DNA of 62,000 nt. It comes from Diphasiastrum complanatum. Lineage: Eukaryota > Streptophyta > Lycopodiopsida > Lycopodiales > Lycopodiaceae. The position numbers and the translations under genes were made by a program. Positions 9,370 through 19,000 of this stretch are shown piece after piece. The stretch spans positions 6,483,982 to 6,545,981 of the forward strand of contig CM055109.1 in the NCBI GenBank assembly GCA_029204225.1. Direction: 5' to 3'. The notes beneath the pieces are model-generated. The model did not search any database and was not told the origin of the DNA. It saw only the letters and a list, made by a program, of their open reading frames with translations. The first letter of the stretch is position 1. Each line of letters opens with the position of its first letter.

Positions 9370-9904
9370 ATAGGTGATACTTTTAGAATAGGTAGCAACT
9401 GGCTAGGTAGGTTATCAAGTACCCATGAAACCCTATATACAACACACCCCGCCTAAATTGTCGTGCCTTGTACAAAAGCAGTGTGAAAATCCCAACCCTA
9501 CTCACCCTCTTTCATTTTCCTTGTGCAAATGCCCAAAGGTACTTTGAACGGTCTGTAAAGAGCCATATTGCTACTTCGAGCAGTCACTATCCTTATCATT
9601 GTTGTCCTCTGTTGCACTTCAACATATGATCAAATCTGTCTAGGAAAATTGTGGCCGAAACGCAAGTTAGGCCCATGTTTTGACGAAACCTGCTATTTTT
9701 AGTAAACAACGGGATGTTCAGATTAGAAAATCTCATAGATCTAGCAGTCAATCGAAAAACAGATTGTGCACAGTGCAAGCATTGGTGATTTGACATTTAT
9801 TGGACCACTATCCAGAAATGGTAGTAGGTGAGTTATAATTTTTCTATATATATGAGGGCAAGTTATCTCATTTTCACTTGATTGCTCGCATTCATTAGTT
9901 GCGC
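9370..9904. other. Spacer without recognised gene
   Basis: No coding region is supported on either strand. A TATA-like run (TCTATATATATGAG) lies at about 9843-9856, just left of the ACTCG motif cluster, and could be an LTR or gene promoter. Confidence 0.35.
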
Positions 9905-10058
9905 TATTACTCGCCTATAGTACATTACTCGCCCTCTAAGACCGTTACTCGTGCTCAGCTCTTTACTCGCCCCCTTGTGTTTACTCACACCTCTGATTAT
10001 TACTCGCCCTATTGATTACTCGTTGGCGCCACTTTACTCGCGGCGCCACTTTACTCAA
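9905..10058. repeat. TTACTCG motif cluster
   Basis: About nine copies of TTACTCGCC or a variant (TTACTCGTG, TTACTCACA, TTACTCAAG) occur within about 155 bases at 10-25-base intervals. The last part is a 17-bp tandem duplication (10025-10041 and 10042-10058) starting GGCGCCACTTTACTC. TTGGCGCC at 10024 resembles the start of a TGGCGCC-type primer-binding site, so this could be the end of an LTR. A related run (ACTCGCGCC, ACTCGCCC, TCTCGCC) is found at 46476-46515. Confidence 0.55.
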
Positions 10059-10216
10059 GACATTGCATAGCCAAAAACTTACACCATTTATTTACAAAAA
10101 GGAGTTCATTACATTTTTTATAATAGATGGCAATGGACGATTATAGTCTTAGCTAAAGAAATGTTTATAGCAACATATATTCGTCGCCTGGTGACAGTTG
10201 ATTTGAAACTCCTTTC

Positions 10217-10340
10217 TCACGCCTTGTCTCTCATTTTCTCTCATCCTTTGCTCTAATTCTCATCCTTTTCTCTCATTCTCATTCTCATTCTCATCCTTTG
10301 CTCTCATTCTCATCTTGCTTGCTTGCTATTGCTCTCATTT
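10217..10340. repeat. Degenerate CTCATTCT/CTCATCCTTTG repeat
   Basis: An imperfect pyrimidine-rich array built from TCTCATT and CTCATCCTTTGC units. It resembles a 5' untranslated leader or simple repeat and lies 200 bases upstream of the transposase-like gene. Confidence 0.6.
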
Positions 10341-10530
10341 GTGATCCTCCATGCTTACTTGCTTTTATGTTATAGTGATTTTAATGCATTCTAGTGATCT
10401 TAGTTGCAATCTATATATTTTTTTAGATAGTTCTTTAGTACTTTAGTTTAGTGTCATTTTTCATAAAAATTTTGTTTGGTAGTTTTGGTTTCAATGTCTT
10501 TTATGTGGTTAGTTATTGTCCCGCTGGTCT

Positions 10531-11625
10531 TGATGGCCGATGGAAGTGGTGGACGACGCGGTCGGTGTGACCGGTTGTCTAGTTCTTTTGAGGGTGCACC
10601 TCTGAGGGGTGCCCACCTCTAGCGGTAGCCGTGGAGGGGTCACCTCTGGCAGCAATCAAGAGGAAGCACTTCATCTCATGAGACACTTGCACCCTTCTGC
10701 TCGTCAGGCGGTCTACGAGCAATTAATGCATGAGGACGTGACGACTAGCGAGTCTAGCACACGCCCTTATGAGATTCATGTTGGTGGATCTTTGAACATA
10801 GCGGATAATAATGAATATTTGGTCATGAGACGCGCTTGTGATACATTAGCAATCCTCTCAATGATTAGTGCATACAGCCACGAGATGATAAGGATCGTAT
10901 CTTAGAGGCATTGCATAGGGAATTTCCATGTGACCAGGTAAACCAGACAAGCCAAGCTCGTGTAGCAAAAGTACTTGGACTTCGCTCACGAGTGAGTTTA
11001 GGAAAATCCCCCATAAAAATGACAAGCATAAGGAAGCAACAAGGGTAAGACTGAGCATGAATAGTATCAATCATCCTGGCTCCGGGGGAAAACAATGTTT
11101 TAAAGATTATTTTGTGAGTAATTTTAACCCTAAATTTCATTGTTAAGTTCTATTTATAGCTCAATTGTTAACAAGTTTCTTTGATGTGTCTAGAAAATAC
11201 GATCTAGGGAAGAGTTCCAATTGAAGAAGAATGTAAACCCTGCTACAATCGTAATTTCGAGAACATGTGCAAGGAATTGGAAAGTAGAGGCATTTTTCCA
11301 ATAGATCAGGTAAATCCTAACTTCTAATAGTTGAAACTACTCTTTGGTTTAAACAGGATTGCATTGTATTCAACTTTCACAAAATACATATATACCTCAT
11401 GTTTAGTTAAAATAGGATCCTTAATTGCATTCAAATTTCTCAAAGTACTTGTGATTTTGTGTGCAGACTGATGAAGCGCAAGAGGAACAGATTGATCAAA
11501 AACTTGCACACGAGGAGGAGGGGACGACAACGGCGATGGCGGGAACTGGCGGCAGTGACAGGGGTACTGATGGTGATGATGACGAGCAAGATGGCATTCG
11601 TAGAGGCAATGCCTTCTTCTCATAA
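10531..11625 (+). pseudogene. Transposase-like gene with introns, copy 1 (possibly CACTA/Ptta type)
   Basis: A gene model can be read. Exon 1 starts near 10534 (MADGSGGRRG) and runs with frameshifts through HLMRHLHPSARQAVYEQL and EYLVMRRACDTLAILSM, then DKDRILEALHREFPCD, TWTSLTSEFRKIPHKNDKH and NHPGSGGKQCFKDYF, ending at a GTGAGT donor (11114). A middle exon up to 11309 reads VPIEEECKPCYNRNFENMCKELESRG in part, with a GTAAAT donor. A last exon 11467-11625 follows a TGTGCAG acceptor (TDEAQEEQIDQKL, acidic tail, NAFFS, stop TAA). The H..GS..CF spacing recalls the plant Transposase_24 (Ptta/En-Spm) family; that is tentative. Against copy 2 it lacks 87 bases after FPCD, removed between short CCA repeats, and has a TAG where copy 2 has TGG near 11205. 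Confidence 0.5.
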
Positions 11626-12542
11626 GAGAACTGAAGCTCCACTTGTAAAACTATAAATAACTTGTTGTAAATAAAATAGATATGCATGCACATTGTCATT
11701 TAGAATTATGTAGCACAAAAAGTGTGAGCAATTTTGATCAATGCTAGTGCTCACCTCTTAGAAAGAGCAATAGAATTCTCTCAAAAAAAAAGGGGGTCAC
11801 ATATTATGTACTCTCCAACAAAAAAGTTGGGTCCTTGTGAGTGCAAATGAGCACCCACGGTCCCCAAAAAAAAAAAAAATCCAAAATAAATGTCGCTGTG
11901 TGCGACATTCACTAAAAACCCTAAAATAAATTTAGCGACGTTTGTGCGACGCCTGCATTAGCGTCACACAAACGTTGCTATGTTTTTTTTTGTTAAACCC
12001 CTTAAACATCATCGAGGGTGACGCACAAGTGTCTCCAATAATTCTCCCCAATAGGGACTTGGAATATTCATATCATTTATATACTAGGAGGGAGGCACTC
12101 TACATCTTGGATGGATCTCCAAATTTGAAGCCAATCACTTGTCTTTTAAAAAACAAGCACACACATTAAATTGATTTTGTTAGAGCATGAATAATAAATG
12201 TTACAAAATGGCAACCGACTCAAACATGATGTACCTTCAAAGCACGAGGACATTGACCAACAAATCCATCACGTAGAGGGTGATCCATTAGGGCCATTTT
12301 TGAACTCAAAAAGGTCCTTTTCCTTGCCTAAACATGCTTTTTCATTGTGATTATAATTAGTTAGTGCTAATCAATCCCACTTTGCCTTGGGTTAACACAT
12401 AGAGTGCGCTTGAGTTAAGGCTAGTTGTAGGACCCATTTTCATAGAATTTTTTCGGTTTCATGGGTAAACTCTAGTATGTAAGTTACAAGGTACAACTAG
12501 GATAGGTTACAATAGGACCAATCCATTAAATCACAAACTTTC
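11626..12542 (+). other. 3' flank of transposase-like gene, copy 1
   Basis: Non-coding sequence collinear with 49039-49874 up to about 12464. It contains poly-A/G tracts and the GCGAC inverted-motif cluster listed separately. After 12464 the two copies part; 12465-12542 is unassigned and leads into gagX copy B. No CACTA-type terminal repeat pair bounding the gene could be fixed, although a CACTA string occurs at 11910. Confidence 0.5.
11889..11982. repeat. GCGAC subterminal-type inverted motif cluster
   Basis: GTCGCTGTGTGCGACA is self-complementary around TGTGT. Then TAGCGACGTTTGTGCGACGC is followed after seven bases by its near-complement GCGTCACACAAACGTTGCTA. CACTAAAAACCCTAAAA lies between them. 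Short GC-rich inverted motifs next to CACTA are typical of CACTA transposon subterminal regions. Copy 2 carries the same cluster at 49305-49397. Confidence 0.6.
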
Positions 12543-14500
12543 CCATTTATTTTGAGTGGTTATATGCATGTGCTCTGATAGTTAGGACACAAATCAGGAT
12601 ATGTGGCCGACAATTTTCTTAGAACTAAAATTTATGTAAAATTGCGTATAGTCAGAAAAAAGCAATTAATGTCGCATGTCATGCGAACTGCAAAATGGGT
12701 ACAAAGAGCTTGGACTCTTATATCCAAGAATTTATGGACCTATGGAATAGAGTTCCATCATTCGATGCAAAGTTGGCACTATGGCAATTTGTCCTAGATT
12801 TGTCATCCGACTATCAAAATGAATGTAGGCAAAATGTGCTTCAAAGCCTCGATGATGCGTTTTGAATTTCAAAAGCATACGATTCCACAATGGTGGCATC
12901 TAGGAAGTAGTTTGCGCAAATTCCAACTCCTTTAAAAACTAAGAGGGGGAAGTAGCGCGGTCCAGACCAAGTAAAATATTTTGACGAATTGGATCAAGCA
13001 GCATCGGAACCCAGGAAACCAAAGAGAAAGAGATTCATGAAATATGTGTCCCCGGAAAAGGTTAAAAAAGAGAACTTATGTTTCATCTGTAAAAAGTCTA
13101 GACATATTATGAAGTTTTGTCCAGAAAGGAAGAAAATGTCCGCTCATATGATCGAGATCCCATGAGGTAATGGTAAGACTTCGGAAATTAACCTGAAAGA
13201 TTGCGAGCGTGAATTTTCTTTCAATACTACTTCTTTCTTTCCTAATGAACTTTTTCGTTTAACTGGCACAATTAAAGATCAAGAAGTGAGTGTTCTATTG
13301 GACAATGGTTCACAACTCATAATTTTATTGATTCTCGTCTTGTGCAGAAACTCACCTTGGAAATTGAAGCCAGCAATCATAGATATAAAGTTTATCTAGC
13401 TTCAGGAGCAGAGTTGGAATGTAAAAATCCCGAACCTCCCAGTTTTGATGCAAGGACACATAAAGGTATTTCAACCCTTTGTTTATTTCGATCCAGATTG
13501 TGATCTTATTTTGACCCTAAAATCAAAACCCATTTCAATTCTTATTGCGAGAATGCATGAAGAAATGAATGAGATTTCTACTTAGAGAATGACTATACAA
13601 GTACAAAATGACCTATTATAGGATCGTTACAATCATTTATGACTATCGTTACAGTGATATTAAATACTAGACTATGTCAAGCATCTATCGCTAATAGATT
13701 GACAATAAAATTGGGTCAGTACTTAATCTTTGTATTACCCACATTTAGTAACAAGTAGAGTTGATTACCTAAGTAACGGGCTTGGGTGGTTGTGTTTTAT
13801 TTTGGCATTTTCACAAGTATGAGGTGGTTGAACGAATAACTCAAGAGATAAACGTAGGAATCCACTTAAATTTTGGTAATTTTAACTTGTGAATACTACA
13901 AGATTTGTGCTAACATTACATGGGTGTTGTTAAGGTCTTGCAAGTGGTTCATGCTCAAGCATAGCCTATGCCTCAAAACCCTATGGACTAGATAATTTGT
14001 GTTCATCATACATCGTAAGGATATAATGGCAAGTATTCATTGAGCCACAATAATGGTGAGACAAGAAAATGAGCATCAACGTGCTGATAAACACACATAC
14101 TCAAGCATAATCTTGTGTTGTGCAAATCTTATTTACAAATTAATCATGGCACATGGTACAAGCCTAGTTTATAGTTGTAATATGTGAGCACACAAATAGG
14201 CATGGTCCATCACTTCATGGCACATGACACAAACATAATCTAGGACTTTAATATGTGGGGCCCGCAAATACCTATGGTCCATGACTTTATGCACATGGCA
14301 CAGGCTTAGCCAAGAGCTTGAATATGTAGTGCCAACAAACACAATAATCTTATATGTGGGGCCCACAAACGGCTACTCATTTTCAGGATTTTGCTAGTGA
14401 TTCCATTTGTGAGCACTATGAATTTTCAAGATTCTGCTACTGATTCCATCTATAAGGGCTATGTATTTTGAAAGCTTTAAATTACAGCCAATAAAGATGA
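12543..14500 (+). mobile_element. gagX element, copy B (best-preserved gag)
   Basis: This copy aligns with 59369-61760 but lacks about 505 bases between 12679 and 12686. It keeps a 36-nt stretch lost from A and C, so gag reads LDSYIQEFMDLWNRVPSF and LALWQFVLDLSSDYQNECRQN in one frame. After the shared stops TGA 12863-12865 and TAG 12908-12910 and a private TAG near 12954, the same frame gives KYFDELDQAASEP, the intact knuckle CFICKKSRHIMKFCP (CX2CX4HX4C) and VSVLLDNGSQ. A TGA follows MIEIP (near 13165). The shared frameshift sits after DNGSQ. From 13585 on it is the non-coding tail, continuing straight into RepX. Confidence 0.72.
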
Positions 14501-14529
14501 CATTCCGTTATTATGTCGTATCTATTAAG

Positions 14530-16950
14530 CCATGAGAAGTGGCGAGGTAGGTAGAGCTACTATTTCATAGGAGTCCTGCTCTTGCACACTATCTCATGTA
14601 ATTATTGTTTAATTTAGAAAAAATAGGTAATCATGTAAGTAAGGAAGAAATAAAGCGTTTAAAGATAGGTAAGTTACATAATGGCATGGAGCCATCATGT
14701 TCAGAGCCAATCAGCACATATGCAAAATTCAGCTAAAAAACAATTGTGCCCTCGGTAATGGTGGTCCCAAACTCAATCTACACCATGATTTATGTAGTAT
14801 TTGAGACGACACACATTATGAGCTTCAAATTTTCACCAAAAAAAAATTGAGACTATGCCTATTATAGAGGCACAGACTATACAACCTGCAATAATTTACT
14901 CTCAAAGAGTTCAATAATGTAAATTTCTTCTTAGACTGATTGTGCCCACTGCCTTATCTGCCTATTCTGCTATCTCTTTGTATGCGAGCATGATCACACA
15001 ATTTTCTGAGATTGTCTAACTTCCATGGAATAGAAAATGTAGATAGATTCCTTTGGTCTCACATGTGCTTGAAAGAAGCCTTACCATTGAGGCACCATAG
15101 AGCTAACACTACTCCGTGGAATATTTGTGTACATTGACACAGCTAGCTGCAAAGATATACTAGATAGTTGAGCTGTTCCTTAGCAGCAGCAACGTCAGCA
15201 CCACCACCTCCGATGCATATTTCAGTTTGGAAAAGTACGTACGTTGTTCCCAGCACCACCAGCTCTGATTTTCAATCTTGTGCGTTTGGGTGCTCGCTCT
15301 CACTCTCTCTCTCTGGCTCTCTCTCTTGCTCTCTCATATGAAGGAAAATGCGATCGGTAATCGTATGAGAGACAGATGAGTAGCTCAGTCTCATTATGGA
15401 TTGTGAGCCTTAACACTACGTCAGGCTGAAATATTTGCCAGCTAAATTAGTGCAACAATCTTACCAGCTTCACGTACAATGCACATATCTGTAACTGGCA
15501 GTGAAATCTGCTTGCAGACTTATGTGTACTGTTCAGGAAGCCGGTATGATTCTTGTGCTTACCGTGCATAGAAGACTTCAGATGCATCAGTTTGGATTGC
15601 CACTCAGCGTTTTTTGAAGCTAAATTTGTTATTTTTAACGTATTTTATGGGATGTTCAAGATTGAGTGCATTAGCTTCTTCTCCGACTTTGTGAATGGGT
15701 CTTATCTGAAAATCTTTAGACTGGCTCTAGATATATTTCATGCACGTGTTGAATTAGTCACAAGCCATAGCACGAGAGAGAGAGATGGAAAAAACGTGTT
15801 TCTCACGTTTTGCTTGGACCAGGTTGCCCTTAGGATTCCGCAAACCATCCTCGGTCAAAGCAAGTTAGAAAATGCTCATGTAAAATAAACAAGGATTTCG
15901 GGGAGGGTTTGGGATCACGACACTACCTCCTGTTAACAGTTCACGCGCCCATGTTGGGATCATGACACTACCTGCAGGTATATATTCGCCAGCAATGGTG
16001 CTGATGGTGGAGATGTTTCAAGCAGGGATCGTGAGTCGTGATCAATGTTTGTGTTAAGATTTGGTGTAAATATGTTTTCTCAGCTTTACAGTTCATAGTT
16101 AAAAAAATGTTGGATTTCTGTAATGTGTTGCCATCTTGTAGACATTTGATGTCAATGTCTTTCCTTACCTTTATACTTCTCTTGAAAGGATTTGATAGAA
16201 AAGGTGTTGCCTCAACTTCAAACGTTATGGAATTTGTTGGGTGTACTTTTTAAGTACTTAGGTCAAATGTCTCGACTCTCCTTCATACTTTTGAAGACAT
16301 TATATTTGATGTGAAGGTGTTGCCTCATCTTGTAAGCATACAATGGATCATCTTAACTCTTCCTTTTCTAGTAAGTGTAGGATTATTTTTCCATCAAATC
16401 ATGACAATACCTGCTGATGTTCACAAGTGATGGTGCTAATGGTGCAGGTGATACTTTCAAGTTTCAACAACAATCAATAGGGTTGATGCTTTGAGTGCTG
16501 ACAACATTTGTGTAAGCATTTTGTGTGAATGTTTTTTCTCAGCTTTAAAGTTCTAAGCATGTTTGATTTGTTGTAAACTTGTTGCTTCATTTTGCATACA
16601 TCTAGGATGTCTGCTCTCAAGTTTATAATTTTGAGAACGTTAGATTTTTGTAAAGTTGTTGCCATATGTTGTAGACATTTGAAGTATACATGTTGTCTTC
16701 AAAAATCTAAAATTGTTTTGGTTTTGGAAGGAATTGATGAAAAGAGGTGTTGGCTCAACTATCAAACTCATTTGAAGCCATTGGCTTAGGCTGTATAGGC
16801 GTTGCCTCAGATTTAAATGTTGTTGAATTTGTTGGGTTTGCAAGATTTGATTCAAATGTCTTGATGCTACTACATACTTATAAAACCATTGGATTTGAAG
16901 TGAAGGTGTTGTTTCATCTTTTGATGTAAATATCTTAGCTCAACTTTAAA
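14530..16950 (+). repeat. RepX, copy 1 (forward)
   Basis: A dispersed segment that recurs in reverse at about 45925-43060, in part at 29228-30125, and begins again at about 61810. Signature parts are GTGGCGAGGTAGGTAG at its start, a CT-rich tract at 15297-15335, CTGTTCAGGAAGCCGGTATGA at 15530, and GCAGGGATCGTGAGTCGTGA at 16023. Compared with the reverse copy, about 390 bases (equivalent of 44950-45340) are missing near 15105. The plus-strand frame 15553-15888 (CHSAFFEAKFVIF, VFYGMFKIECISFF) has a counterpart in the reverse copy at 44543-44220, but no domain is recognisable. Its nature (TE or host segmental duplicate) is unknown. Confidence 0.65.
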
Positions 16951-16990
16951 AATCTTAAAACGGCTTGCCTTTTATGAAAATCTGATTAAA
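16040..16990. repeat. Degenerate tandem motif GTGTTGCCTCA in RepX
   Basis: Variants of GGTGTTGCCTCAACTT occur near 16204, 16316, 16749, 16800 and 16905, and variants of TTTTCTCAGCTTTAxAGTTC near 16074 and 16535. Runs such as GTTGCCATxTTGTAGACATTTGA also recur (16128, 16660). The pattern is an old, irregular tandem array with units of roughly 100-150 bases. The reverse RepX copy carries the same kind of array (43060-43990). Confidence 0.5.
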
Positions 16991-17699
16991 AGGTGTTGGC
17001 TTAGTTGTCAAATTTCTATAAAAGTCTCCTTTTGGTGTAAATGTGTGTTGTAGAGCTATTGGTTGTAATGTAAAATTGTGGTATTCATGTGTAGAGATGT
17101 CTGTTGTAAAGGCCTAAATTGGATTGACAATCAACATTAAGATAACTATTAAGTAGGAACATTGCAAAAATAATGGGATTTTCCTATGCATGACGCATTG
17201 ACATTCACAAAGTAAGAGTTTTGTTAAATGCCATGCAACATTTAAATCCAAGGCAAGTTTATAATATGATGATAAGCCAGAACATAATCGCATTAGAGTA
17301 GATTAGGGAAACATATATTTTTTCTGACATAATATCGAACTCAATAAGACTGAAGGATTGAATTCAATAAGTAGCTTGTAAAAAACATATGAATAGGTGA
17401 GCAGAAGACAATAGCGGATGCAACCATGTACTCGAAACTTGCCCTAATTGAATCAATGAAATATCTTCCAATTTCGAATGTTTGATGCCATCTAATCAAG
17501 TTGATTGATTAACTGTGAAGCTCTGATGTCATATTCCGTTTGTTGTGATATGTTATTAAAAAGTAACATATCACAAATGCATCCATCTTCATATCAAAAA
17601 ATATTGTACACTTCAAATTATATTCTCAATTATTTGCTCCAATCATCTCGGTGTTTCCATCTAAAATACAACTTAACCAATACAAAGTTGTTGTCCTAT
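16991..17699. other. AT-rich spacer with a 13-bp palindrome
   Basis: No coding region is supported. A perfect inverted repeat TTGTGATATGTTA / TAACATATCACAA with an 8-base loop lies at 17543-17576. Confidence 0.4.
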
Positions 17700-19000
17700 T
17701 CTAATGAATGTAGGATATGACCAAAAAAAATAGGTGCAAAAGTTCCATTACATGTAAAAACTAGAACCTAGCATTATTTCTCTTTAGATCATCGAATGTA
17801 GAACTAGTTGCCATCTCATACACCTGTCCGTCTGTCTATTCAACACATTTATATTTTCGAGCAAATGAGGAATAACCATAATAATTTAGTTTAGTTTCTC
17901 GGCTGTGTGCAAAGATTCCAAATGAATTGTCAATATGCCAATCATAGAGACTTTATGAATTCTAATCGAATTGAGTAATAAAGGACAACATGATTACATT
18001 ACATATCAACAATAGTTCTAAAATCTAACATGTGGATCAAGCATCAAATTACAGCTATATGGCAAAACTAATGAGATCAATAGTAATGGTGCAACACTGT
18101 GTCAAAGTGCATGATACATTTGCCACAATGTCTAAAATCTGAATTATATCTCAAGCAAAAAACCAGAGAATTCTAATAAGGAAAGGACAATCATTGATGA
18201 AACAAGATATATTTTGTCTTCTAACAACAACCACTATGTATTTTTTTTGAAGAAGCTAAAAAAACAAATGGAACAGATCTAATGCTATCTATGACATCGA
18301 TCATACTGCAATATATTAAGACTAATTCCACATACAAGAGCGCTTATACCATCGCTATTGTGAAGTTTAAGGCCGTTTTATCTTCAAACATGCCAAGTTT
18401 CCAACAACAAATGATGCTATGTAATAAGTATAAGTCAACTCAACTATTTCATTTCATGTTATGCACCTCTGGCTCAAAGCATGGTTTGGTGGTACAACAT
18501 GGACTGTCAAGGACACTACCTTTTTGAGTAGAAATGCATTTATGTTTTTTATTGGAGGAGAGAGTAGGCCCACCAATTACCCCCCAATACTCCAAGAGGG
18601 TAGGCCCATTAGTAGGGACGCCTTCATTGCATTTACTCAGGGGTAGTGTCTATCAAGCTCCCTCCCAAATCCTCAAAAAGTGAAATGTACTACCAAAAGG
18701 TACAATGAAAAATGGGCTCTTTTTCTATACCACCAAACCATGCTTTTAGCCCTTTGTATGTAGGTGCATTTGAAGCCCAGTTAATATGCTTCCATAATCG
18801 TCATACTTAGGACATGGACGAAATTGTTATGCAAGGTTGCAAAAACTTTGAGAAATGAAGTTTATAAACCCAAAACTTTAAGAACTTAACATATAAGATA
18901 AGACTTTCATTCGGGATCCAAAAACCAATGAACAAGCACCAAATAGTGCTACATGAATGGAATAAGGCCGTAATATTTGTGAAGTAACTCTATATTCGAT
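17700..19000 (+). repeat. Segment S, copy 1, split by a MITE
   Basis: This segment matches 26290-27260 in the same orientation and part of 39350-38390 in reverse (GGATATGACCAAAAAAAAT, GTTCCATTACATGTA, GATCATCGAATGTAGAACT, then GACAAGATATATTTTGTCTTC). The match resumes after the MITE at about 18770 (GCATTTGAAGCCCAGTTAAT) and fades at about 19000. No coding potential is visible. In the other two places it flanks a Gy-C LTR, so it represents the old host flank of that insertion. Confidence 0.7.
18471..18751. mobile_element. 281-bp MITE with 24-bp terminal inverted repeats
   Basis: The left end GGCTCAAAGCATGGTTTGGTGG and the complement of the right end (GGCTAAAAGCATGGTTTGGTGG) agree over about 24 bases with one mismatch. 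The paralogous site at about 27045 in the second S copy has no such insert, which shows it is an insertion. It has no coding capacity. A clean target duplication is not apparent, because the right flank differs from the paralogue over about ten bases; the superfamily is therefore open. Confidence 0.75.
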
